From Phoronis australis (Eukaryota > Phoronida > Phoronidae), in contig NMRA01000032.1 in NCBI GenBank assembly GCA_002633005.1, forward strand, positions 1,271,692 through 1,294,196: a stretch of DNA of 22,505 nucleotides, given 5' to 3'. Of the stretch, positions 1 to 10,200 are shown in pieces (the first letter of the stretch is position 1; each line of letters opens with the position of its first letter). The notes below the pieces were generated by a model. That model was given only the letters and a program-made list of their open reading frames with translations. It did no database searches and was not told the DNA's origin. The position numbers and the translations under genes are program-made.

Positions 1-302
1 TTTGTTTTTGTTGTGGGGTGAAATTTTAGAAATGTTAGAACTGTCTTTTACTGATCACTGCTAATAATTTCGCAATTCGAACAACTATGCAAAATAGCCA
101 AACAACTGCTACAATGTCTATTGCAAAGAGCCAGGCTTTGCGTTTCGGTGTTACATAAATTGTAGTCGAAAAGAAAACTGACATCTACAAAAACGACATG
201 AAGTTCAAATCGGTAAAAGACGTATCCACGTATAGCATTAGACACATCATGTGTATGTAATTTCTTTTCATATCAACAACCAATATGCCTACTAAACTCT
301 GG
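1..302. other. 3' flank of the small minus-strand gene
   Basis: This AT-rich sequence lies downstream of the TAA at 305-303 and should include the start of that gene's 3' UTR. No minus-strand AATAAA is present, so the transcript end may be beyond the window. Confidence 0.4.
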
Positions 303-928
303 TTAGTTCATCACCTTGTTCTCTTGTTCAGAAACTCTTTGTTTTTTAAGTCTTTTCAGGAAAGCCGGACTTGGCTCAAACACATGCTTGGGGTCAGGCT
401 CTCCGAATTCTTTTTCTAATTGTTCTAACATCATGCAGATGTTATCAAGTCTTTGTGCAAGTGCGAGACATCTTGAGCGAGTCTGGTTGCCTTTGGACGC
501 CTCCGTCTGGAGATCCTGCATGACCGTGACTATCTCATCGGATGTTTTTGATAACGACAAAGTTATTGCATCTCCTTGAGATGCATAGTCAGCCGATACG
601 ATCTCTGCCGCTTCTGAAATTGAATGGATTTAATTGACAATTTTTTGCTTATTTGTGAAACTCTGCAAACAAATTAAAAGATCAAATTCTAAAATTAAAA
701 GGAATTTCACTAAATATGGCTTGTTTTCTTAAAAATGGTGGTCTTACCAGTGTTGCCAATCACGTCATCGCGTTTGCCACCGTCCCCTTGACGTTTCAGA
801 ACACATTTGTGGCAAGAGCACTGTTTCTTCAACTTCTTCAAGGCATAGTGCCTCGCTCTTTGCAGAAATGACTCCTTTTTGCCGCCTTTTGAACCATTTT
901 GTTTCCTTCTCTTCGGAATGCAAGGCAT
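303..928 (-). CDS. Unrecognised 163-residue basic protein, two exons (748-928 and 303-613)
   Basis: Exon 1 (928-748) starts at ATG and ends at donor ACTG|GTAAGA in phase 1. Exon 2 (613-303) follows acceptor CATTCAATTTCAG and ends in TAA. The join completes a Glu codon (GNT-E-AAE). Residues 1-60 are strongly basic (KRRK at 6-9, KKLKKQCSCHKC at 31-42) with a Cys-x-Cys-His-x-Cys cluster at 37-42. Residues 84-130 look helical and possibly coiled-coil (EQLEKEFGEP at 124-133), and the C-terminal part holds FLKRLKKQR (145-153). There is no signal peptide or membrane segment, so it may be nuclear or cytosolic. I do not recognise the family. The frame is open upstream of 928, but the first in-frame ATG is the one chosen. 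Confidence 0.7.
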
Positions 929-963
929 TTTGAAACTTTTGTGTAGCTTCACTACTACCAAAG

Positions 964-971
964 TGACGTCA
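964..971. promoter_or_regulatory. Perfect palindromic CRE (TGACGTCA) upstream of the small gene
   Basis: TGACGTCA lies 36 bases upstream of the ATG at 928, and a half-site TGACGT lies at 995-1000. CREB/ATF proteins bind this motif, typically close to transcription starts. Its position suggests a promoter for the small minus-strand gene, but no TATA box or initiator is clear. Confidence 0.45.
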
Positions 972-2365
972 CGTAATTGTTGAATTATTAAATATGACGT
1001 AAACTCCCGAATTTCAACGTAAGTCAGCGAGAAAAAAATGCTGATATGGGAAACATGAAAGCATATCAAAGAAGCAGATTTTAGTTGGCCTGCGTTTTTT
1101 CATGGGATGGGATGCTAACTCCCGAACATAACCCATTTTTTACTTGTTGGAACTTGCGACCCCGGGCTTTCAAGGGACTGGCCGCGAGTGTTTGCACTGA
1201 ATTTTCCGACAGAGTTTTGAAATCCTTCTGAAACCTTCCTTGGACTATTTGCGCTTTTCCATCCCTTTTTTCACTGACGACTGTAGTTGAACGCTCGGGT
1301 GTCTCTCAGGCGTGCAGTGGTCTAATCTCTGTTCGAGGGCAACATGTGCTCCAGACTTTTCTTATCATTTCCACGACACATGCCTCATTTATTTTTCAAT
1401 TGACTCAAAATTTGTCCAGAATGTATAATTTAAGCTGAGTCATCCCCTGTCAATAGTGCGTTTTTCAGACCCAAATTGTAATAAAGACCTAGGATCCGCT
1501 GTTTTCGTTGTCACATACGTTTGTGATGTCTGAATGACAACGTGTTGAGCTCGGTAAAACTCGTTATTGTATAGTGTTTTATCTGTGAGAGTATCAAGGC
1601 ACCTTAAAAATCCCGTACGGAATTATGTGCCTGAGCTTACCAGATTATTTTTTAGATTTTTGAACGTTTAAATTTAACCAGTAAGCAAAAGTGTGTGAAA
1701 TGACCTTAGCATATTTTTGTACTTTTGTATTTATCATGGCTCAAATGTTTTTCAAGCATTGTTTAAAATGCTCAACGCAAGCCACCATTTAATTTTTAAA
1801 GTTCTTGGTGATAAAAAAGTAAATTATGCATTGCAATGGTGTCCAGGTATCGATTATAATGTGACTGTGTTTAATTTAATAACTCTTGATGTTTATAAGA
1901 TTTCTTGAGATACAAATCATGTTGTGTTTACTGTGTTACTAGTAAACCCTACATTAATTGATATTACAAGTCGATCTCCTTAAAATATTTTCGCATGATC
2001 AATCATCATCTGAACTCTAATGCGATACCAAAATCACATACCTAGGACAAATAGAAACAAAATACATATTTTAACACTAGGCCAATGGGAAAAGTGTTAC
2101 CTTTTTACTGTCATTAGAACTTTCCGCAACTCCGTCGTTTTTCAACCGAATGACACGAGAGTCAGTTCATTAGAAAACTCTTTATCATCTTCCGATGTTG
2201 TATGTTTATAGCAGAAGCGAAAGATGAGTAATTTGCTTCATAAATAATTACCAATTTGCATACATGGCAGATTTGAAAAATATTTTAAATTTTAAAAACA
2301 AAGAGTGTTACCAAAATGTGAAATGTAAGTGAGTACTATAATGAAGCTCTTCCTGTACTAATTGG
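972..2365. other. Intergenic region upstream of the small gene
   Basis: About 1.4 kb without a supported gene. The part at 1100-1330 is somewhat GC-richer (CCCCGGGCTTTC, GGCCGCGAG) and could be promoter or untranslated first exon. The rest is AT-rich with only short chance frames. I see no RNA gene or named repeat. Confidence 0.5.
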
Positions 2366-3199
2366 GTGAATAATAATTAATTAATTAGTGGTTAATTATG
2401 TGCAACGCCATTTACCTTAGGGTAGAATAGTAACATAAAGATTTAATGAACTAGTCGGTTATATAAATGACTAATTAAACCACTAGGGAAATAATTTCAA
2501 TGATTGCTACCGGATGTAGACATAAATTTAAATATGAATCCACCACAGTTGCTGTTAAGAATTGTCAGCCATTCATCCAAAATTATACGTCTCTGTATAT
2601 TAATTTGACCTTTGGTGCCGTTTGATATAATTACATTCTCAGCAAAAATTCAGGCTGCTGTGACATTTACAAAGAATGAGAAAGTAATTACTTCAACTAC
2701 CTAACCGAATTTTTCAGACAAACGTGTTTTGATAAATATGCACATATTTAGTTAAGATATCTTTGTACCCAATTGCCAAATAATTATAAGTGAAAGTATT
2801 GATTTTGTTAAATGCGGCTGATCTTATTTTGGGGAACGCCCTAGTCGCCGCGCGTCTCTAAGTGGTCGTTATGTCGCAAAATGGGCGTGGCGGCCCTGTG
2901 CTGGCGTGAAAAACGAAAATCACAGTAACGCACGGAAGATGTGGGTCCCAGGTTTAGACTCTTCTGCACAGGACTGTGGAAAATCAAAAGCCAGACAAGT
3001 GAGTTTTGATCAGAATGTCCAATTAAAACATAGAAGGCGTCTCCAAAGATCATTGTTAGAAATATTTTTCTCTTCCTAATCAAAAACAGCTAAGTTTCAA
3101 CTTTATTTGAATACCAAAATAAAAACTGATGTTTCAGGTGTCGATGGCGGTAACGAGCAGCAGAACCGGTTCTCTTATCTGTACAATTCAGCATACTCC
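2366..3199. repeat. Direct repeat copy 1 of an ~835-base segment (partner 3201-4036)
   Basis: These 834 bases reappear at 3201-4036 with about 98% identity by eye. The copy runs exactly up to the single N at 3200. Differences include an indel in CTCTAAGTGG versus CTCTAAAGTGG and a cluster at 2611-2643. The inner part (about 2828-2990) is markedly GC-richer than its surroundings. An 80-codon minus-strand frame in it is judged not to be a gene. See findings for why this is probably an assembly artefact. Confidence 0.97.
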
Positions 3200-3200
3200 N
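3200..3200. other. Single N: probable assembly gap or contig junction
   Basis: This is the only ambiguous base in the window. It sits exactly between the end of repeat copy 1 and the start of copy 2, so it most likely marks a join of unknown length between two contigs. Confidence 0.8.
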
Positions 3201-4036
3201 GTGAATAATAATTAATTAATTAGTGGTTAATTATGTGCAACGCCATTTATCTTAGGGTAGAATAGTAACATAAAGATTTAATGAACTAGTCGGTTATATA
3301 AATGACTAATTAAACCACCAGGGAAATAATTTCAATGATTGCTACCGGATGTAGACATAAATTTAAATATGAATCCACCACAGTTGCTGTTAAGAATTGT
3401 CAGGCATTCATCCAAAATTATACGTCTCTGTATATTAATTTGACCTCTTGTCCTGTTTGATATAATTACAATCTTCTGTAAAAATTCAGGCTGCTGTGAC
3501 ATTTACAAAGAATGAGAAAGTAATTACTTCAACTACCTAACCGAATTTTTCAGACAAAAGTGTTTTGATAAATATGCACATATTTAGTTAAGATATCTTT
3601 GTACCCAATTGCCAAATAATTATAAGTGAAAGTATTGATTTTGTTAAATGCGGCTGATCTTATTTTGGGGAACGCCCTAGTCGCCGCGCGTCTCTAAAGT
3701 GGTCGTTATGTCGCAAAATGGGCGTGGCGGCCCTGTGCTGGCGTGAAAAACGAAAATCACAGTAACGCACGGAAGATGTGGGTCCCAGGTTTAGACTCTT
3801 CTGCACAGGACTGTGGAAAATCAAAAGCCAGACAAGTGAGTTTTGATCAGAATGTCCAATTAAAACATAGAAGGCGTCTCCAAAGATCATTGTTAGAAAT
3901 ATTTTTCTCTTCCTAATCAAAAACAGCTAAGTTTCAACTTTATTTGAATACCAAAATAAAAACTGATGTTTCAGGTGTCGATGGCGGTAACGAGCAGCAG
4001 AACCGGTTCTCTTATCTGTACAATTCAGCATACTCC
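3201..4036. repeat. Direct repeat copy 2 of an ~835-base segment (partner 2366-3199)
   Basis: These 836 bases match copy 1 from its first base (GTGAATAATAATT) to its last (CATACTCC). Copy 2 begins right after the N and continues smoothly into unique sequence at 4037. The divergent cluster corresponds to 3446-3479. Two one-base insertions relative to copy 1 account for the length difference. Confidence 0.97.
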
Positions 4037-4740
4037 AATTTGCTTGTTACGTGAAGAAATATGATGTTGTTGTCCTTCAATATAGCCATTTCGCTTTAGC
4101 AGGGAACCTCATCAAATTTTACCCTAAACCATTTTTACCATCGACAGAGAGAAATTATATACAATAAGATCTTTCAATTGCGAAAATTTCGGCGAAGCCA
4201 AATAGATCCGTGTGAAGTAAAAGAACCCTGGAAGACACCGCCAACTTTTAACAAAATACGTTCTCCTCAACACACACAGCACAATAAACAAAAACCCAGA
4301 TACCACAGGACATTTTCGAGTTCACGACTTTGGTTCACCTTTTACAACTTAGAAAGCAACTGGAACAACAAAAGAAACGAAATCAGGTTATTTGTACAAA
4401 ATTTATTATCATTTGTGCAAAGAAATACAATTTCTTCTAAAAGACAAGTACAGGTACAAAACATACAACTATTGACTACCACATTGATGGAAATCGCGTA
4501 CCTATGTGTCTACCAAAGGCATAAAATGCACTTGAAAACTGGGCTCTTCCCAAATAATTCAGAATATGACACTCAGTTTAGGGTCAGTGTGACAATTTCT
4601 GAATGCAGGCAACAGGGGGTTAGCCATACAGGCTTGCTCACGATGTAAGAATCATAAAAAAACGAATCACATTCATCAAGTCATTTTGCTTTTCATCCGT
4701 AATTATTATGCCTGTTCACGAAAATAAGTTTACTTTGGAA

Positions 4741-4752
4741 TTTATTTTTATT
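4741..4752 (-). terminator. Candidate poly(A) signals, two abutting AATAAA (distal)
   Basis: Two minus-strand AATAAA hexamers lie back to back about 2.4 kb after the receptor stop. A long 3' UTR ending here would be ordinary for a neuronal guidance receptor. A further hexamer at 4402-4407 is followed by a T-rich stretch (GTTTCTTTTGTTGTTCC). The choice among them cannot be made from sequence alone. Confidence 0.3.
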
Positions 4753-6640
4753 TGCAGCTATTTACACATGGTCTAATTGTGAAATTTTGGAAACGATAGA
4801 CTGATGTCAATGCTGGCTATATCCACTGGTAGCTCTAATGAATAACTTTTTAGTATGTTTACACAAATTCAGTTAACAAGTTTACAATATGTATTTGCTG
4901 ATTTGTTTTTAACAAAGTAATGAATCCTAGCAGAAACAAAACAAAAATCAGTGACTAGCTAAAACAAAACACAGCCTACATCCTTTGTTTATACAACTAC
5001 AGTGACTAGACGGAACACAATGGGGGGATACATAATACAAAAATATGTACAGATCAGACTGTCAACAGAAATTTCAGCAAAATCACCTCTGAGTGTTCTC
5101 CACACTTTGCAAACATTTGGTAATGACTATATACAATAAAACTGGTTTTCAAACTGTCCAGACCAGGACTGGGATGCATAAAAATTTTAAAACTCATCCA
5201 CTGCATAAGTTTGATAATTGAATGATGTCAACTACATCCTTCAATAATACCAACATGACGGGCGATGCAATGTCATAATTGCTATCCAGTGTAAAAAACT
5301 TTTATGCAACTGGGCCCAGGACTCCATTTTGCGTGGTCATTGCACAGAAGCTGGCAATACGTTCTTACTTTGACAACTGTTTACAAACCACTGCAACATA
5401 AGTGTATGCTTTACTCGAGCTCGGGATGCTTGCTATACTCCGATACACATATAAATGATATGTCAAGGGTAGACTTACACTGCAAATGATTTGACCATCA
5501 GATCTGTTACACAACTGAAAAATATGAAGGCGAGTAGCTTCAGCCCCAAACTGCTAAACACAAATCAATAAATAAAGCCTGGTGCTCAGGTTAACTGCCT
5601 ATAGTGAATGACGTGTCAACAATACTACATACAACAGAGGCAACTCTCTCACATAGACACACGTTTCTCAACTGATTGTCGTTTTCACAGCTTAATTCAA
5701 AGCTCATAAAATGCTCAACATATATTCGTTTGTACACTCGAGTACACAATAATACAAAATCGTAACTGGTTGACAAATAAGATGCTTCATTTCATAAGCA
5801 TACCCTCATTTCAAGTAATATATCGCACAGGGAAATTAAAGTTGCTTACACACAAAAAACTTTTGTGCTATGTGCCAACCTAATGTTCATGAAGACATCG
5901 TCACATTTTAAATTGCCTTGCAGCCGAGAAAATGAGTTATTTGTAAATGCTACACAGTTTCACCTCGGCACAGTCTGCACAGTCTACAAGAACGTTCAAC
6001 TGAGTTTTGTCCTCACACACCAACTGCCCACGAAAAGTTGACAAGTCAGGTTAAACGACACAAACATTCAAGCACAATATCGATTAGTGTATTTTTGACA
6101 TGCAGAACACAAGTCAACAGACCCTACAAGCAATGCTTATACAATAATGAAAAAAGTCCGCACAATACAATCAGTATTTCTACACAACAAATTGAAGTTT
6201 CTGGAAGCTGAAAACACAGTCATAGGAAGCAATTTTTGTGAGTGCACTTTTTACATTTAGCTTTTACCATCATTTTACAGCAGCATCTATTTCAGACAAT
6301 AAGCTATAAAACTGTTTTCTCTAACTCGGTAGCTGTCCAACAGAGAAAATCAAACGTGGATATCCCTGCCTAGCAGTCAGTTGCGAAATTTTAAGCAGTT
6401 TCTGCTTTCATTTGGTCCCACCAGAACTGTGATCAACAATGGCATCGCCTCGAACAAATTCGTCGATATGAACTCTCAGAATAAACACAAAACTCAATCA
6501 CAAGTAATATTCACCAAAACATAATCTTTGATCATTGATAAATTACTTCTACGAACAAATTTATGTTTTACAATCAAGCTCACTAAGCATGAAATAAAAA
6601 TAACAGCGAATGCTTTGAAAATGCATTCCATGCTGTTCAT

Positions 6641-6646
6641 TTTATT
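6641..6646 (-). terminator. Candidate poly(A) signal AATAAA (proximal)
   Basis: The minus strand reads AATAAA here, about 520 bases after the receptor stop. Use of this signal would give a short 3' UTR. There is no clear GU-rich element just beyond it, so support is only the hexamer and its orientation. Confidence 0.25.
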
Positions 6647-7163
6647 TCCACGTTCACAAACAAGTCACAAACTGGCCATAAACGACCGACAATGTATAAT
6701 AATTAAATTAAGATACACAATACATGCAGTACCGTAAGAGCTAACAGATACATTAAACAGGCAGTAAACAATAAACAGATGGTAAACAAGAGTTAACAAA
6801 ACTTGGTTCTCCTCTGGAAGCTAATAGTTCAGTTCCCCATAAACTGAAACAGTACTCTGTCATTAGTCAATTCTCACGAACACCGTCAGAGATTTCTAAG
6901 TAAACGTTTCTTACGTATACGCAGGCTTAAAGCTTTTCTTCTTTGATCGACGCAGTTTGCTTTCAACTCGTAAGAATTGCCGCTGCTTCCCATGCCACCT
7001 ATACTCTGTTGAAAGATGGCTTCCGCAGTCCACATGTTTGGAGTACAACCGTGACTGTCCTTGCCACTCTTAAACATGAATACAAGCTCCTGGAACACAC
7101 TTTGGGCACTGACCTACTACATGTGGTCATGAGCGTCCTATCACTCGTGCGTGTAAACGTGCC

Positions 7164-7262
7164 TCAGCATTCAAACTCGTTCTGTGTAATGGCGTTTAGG
7201 TCTTTCATCAGGCCTTCTAAGTTGGCCATTTCTGCTGTCAGCTCTTCTGTGCTGTTGGCTCT
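7164..7262 (-). CDS. NEO1: Receptor last coding exon: P3 motif and stop
   Basis: The exon is 99 bases in phase 0 with acceptor TTGTTTCCAG. It encodes RANSTEELTAEMANLEGLMK followed by DLNAITQNEFEC and TGA at 7166-7164. ELTAEMANLEGLMKDLNAIT is nearly identical to the C-terminal helix of neogenin (P3), which mediates receptor clustering and binds focal adhesion kinase and the myosin X FERM domain in DCC and neogenin. The protein runs a few residues beyond the vertebrate end (QNEFEC). The intron to its right (7263-9017, 1755 bases) is AT-rich and I see nothing else in it. Confidence 0.97.
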   Translation of the reverse strand, partial: RANSTEELTAEMANLEGLMKDLNAITQNEFEC

Positions 7263-10200
7263 CTGGAAACAATGATTAGAATCGTGATAAATGCTAACTG
7301 CAGAAAGAAACTGAGTACAGCTGCTATCTCTTCAAAATCAATCACAGCCAAACACCAACGCAAAGCTAACACTTTGCTACAATAGCAGCATCTGAATTCA
7401 CATGCAGAACATGTACATAGCAACCAACTTTCACATTCCATTACTATATAGTGCAACAGTAAACAGGGATGAACCTACTAAAAATAAACAGCCTGAGGGT
7501 AAAATTTTCTCTGCTTAACTAGCTTGTCATTAGTGACTTAGTGAAGATATCACGGCTAAACCATTCAAGACAGACCTCCCACACTTACCCCAAAAGATAT
7601 CACCAAAAGATGTCTTCCTCTCATGCGAGATTAGTATTTATCACATACTGATATTAGTAATTGACAGTTAAATTTGCAGAATGGTACATGCTACACAAGC
7701 CTTTGAAAATAAACCATGTGGAACAACGGTGCAGACTGCATTGGGCTGGGATCACAAAGCAATCATAAATGAAGTAGCTTCTACTAGCGATAACAGAGGG
7801 CACTTGTCACATGCCAGGGGCCAGGGGCAGATAATTACCAGTATCCAATGTGTACACGAGGGTGCTAAACGTGAACCAACAGAACTGAATTTTAATTTGC
7901 AAACAAGAAAAAGGAGGTTGATGTGATTTCACAACACCAATATTTTAGGCAACAACTTGCAACCTGTAAGCCATTCTAAGCTCAGATGTTGAAAGAAAAC
8001 TTTCTACTCGTGGGAGAGTGTGCCCAGTTTTGACTTAAGTGTGCTACGCAAGAATTGCAAAGCATGAACAAATATCAAATAGATACGTGGCAAAAGTTTA
8101 GAAATGGAGCAACATAAGTATTTGAAAAACTATTAATGAAACCCGATCACCAAAGATATTGTAAGACAAAAGTTTGTCACACTCTTAACTACAACAACTA
8201 TTCATATGCCACCAGTGTATACAACATGACAAACATTTCTCATTCCATTTGAGCCAATGTGGCTAAATAGGTTCTCAACCGGTTCTTAATTTCATAAAAA
8301 GAATGCCAATTGTCTACCAAATAAAAATAGTACTTCAATGCCAACAGAAGACAGTAATCCCAATCTTGGTTTCTTGTTCATCCAATGAATGAATACATTC
8401 AGCAACACAATCAATTCCATAGTGTACTCCTCTGTTGGTTTTGTTTTCTACAGCGCAATTGAAAATATTTTTATCTGCTACTTGAGAGAAAATTGAGAAT
8501 TTTTTCAATTGTAAAAATGAAATTGTTTTTTTTTGCAACAAAAATGTGTGCTTCCCAACAACAAAAAGTAGACAAGTTAAATATCTAATCAATCGACTCA
8601 CCACACAGGAGTGAGATAGGGCAAGGAAAGGAACAATACTTTAAGGGTCGCACAACCGATTTCAACAGTTTCCACAGATTGGTAAACAGTACTCATACTC
8701 TGCAGCCAGCAAAAGTGATGGACCAAAACGAGATGCAAAATGGCAACATGAAATTTTTGCTACTTAGTTTTACATAATCAGGTACAGAAAAAGTCACATA
8801 AACTAGACATGCAAAAGTCAGATTTTCACTTAACTCGGACAAAATTCAGCAAAATATGGTGAGTTTTACCATAATTCATATATTCAAACGATGACTCATA
8901 ACTGAGTTTCACAACTGCAAGTAATTCTGCATAGGAATGCGTCATGGAATTGATTGAGCTGTTTACACATGACATACGAACACGGAGATCATACGACAGT
9001 CTCGCGTGTCATCCCACCTGTATTTCCATTTCCTCCTTGCCTTGCATCGTCACGTCCGGTGCCCGTGGCATCACCACAGGTAGCGGCGGCTTGCTCTGTA
9101 CTGCGCCGCTGGGCGGCACGCCCTGCGATGAGGAGGAGGACGCTTTCCTATAGGGGCTCATTAGTGGAGGCTGAGGCTTGACTACAAAGCAAGAAGTTAA
9201 CAGGGGTTACCGCCGAGGTCAGACAGTAAGCAGGCACAGATCGTTTGGCGGGGCACAGTCAGTGCTCACGTCACTGTACAGTTTGGCAGCCGAGACATAG
9301 CAGCAAACAGACGGATGTACAGAGAGCCTCTTACCCATGCGTTTAGCTTGACTTGGCATGACAAAGACAAGTACACATCAACAGGCCAGTTACTAAGTAT
9401 AGGACACATGATGGTATGTAGGAATACCAGCACCTTAATCGTTACCCCAGCACGACTGTATACATTGACTGACATGCATGGACAAGCAAACACTGGAGTA
9501 CAGTGAATCGCATTCTCATTTGTTTCGACTACAATATCCAATGCAAAAAGCCAAGACCCACTAAACAACTACCATTTATTAATTGATGTATGGCAACAGT
9601 TGTGTGTTGATGCAAGGGCACAGCAGTCCAGTATCAAATCACTATGTACATGGAAAAGGGAGATCGAGCAATTGTTTTTCGAAAGAGAGCCATGCACTCC
9701 ATAAACTTCCAAAGAACTATCCAACAGAAATTAAAAAAAAAATTATTTCGCCAAGTAATAAACACAAAAACTGTACATCCATTCATAACCAGTCCAGTAA
9801 AATTGCTATGGTAGAGGGGTAAGGCACTTGACATAAAAAATGTGAATGGTTGTGTTCAGAACAAATACAACATAATACATTACTGATTACTAGTGCTTTT
9901 TAATACAAAAATTGTCAAGGTGGGTATTGTCGCATGTCCTAAGCAACAAAGTACGCATGCACCAAACCACATGTGTACTAGTTACATCCTAACACAGTAC
10001 AACACCATAACTGATCGATTCTGCTGGCACGACCAGTACGACTTATGAAATTCAAGTATACTGCTTTAAAGACCAAATGTAATTGAGAGAGGAGGCAGTG
10101 TGGCCTAGTGGGTCGAGTGTCCCCTCCTGTTCTCAAGGTTGTGTGTTCAAATTCCACTGGAACCCACTACTAGACCTTTGAGTCAGGTCGCTAGCTCCTC

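Larger units (their letters stand above)
4037..7163 (-). other. 3' UTR and downstream flank of the receptor gene
   Basis: There is no convincing coding region in this 3.1-kb AT-rich stretch. It begins directly after the receptor stop codon and probably contains its 3' UTR, whose end I cannot fix. Minus-strand AATAAA signals occur at 6641-6646, 4741-4746, 4747-4752 and 4402-4407. Minus-strand Pumilio-type UGUANAUA elements occur at 5128-5135, 5044-5051 and 4157-4164. A plus-strand frame of 156 codons (4178-4648) looks like chance. Confidence 0.5.

Noticed and set aside
2841-3920. Duplicate minus-strand frames of 80 and 86 codons (2841-3083, 3660-3920)
   Set aside because: They are one frame seen twice because of the duplication. 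The single-base indel between copies changes the C-terminal end, and no domain is visible.
4178-4648. Plus-strand open frame of 156 codons
   Set aside because: No recognisable domain, no splice context and composition like the surrounding AT-rich flank. The frame is Lys/Asn/Gln-rich and lies where the receptor's 3' UTR may run on the other strand.
5726-5743. Palindromic stretch around ACTCGAGT
   Set aside because: Only the central 8 bases are self-complementary; the flanks do not pair.
8944-9181. Two plus-strand frames opposite the exon at 9018-9181
   Set aside because: They are antisense shadows of a GC-rich receptor exon that matches neogenin on the minus strand.
9266-9568. Minus-strand 100-codon frame in the intron before exon 9018-9181
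   Set aside because: No family resemblance and no phase-compatible splice pair; the neighbouring exons already join in frame without it.
10101-10155. Possible functional tRNA gene
   Set aside because: The A and B boxes are tRNA-like, but no acceptor stem closes around them and a long non-tRNA body follows, as in a SINE.
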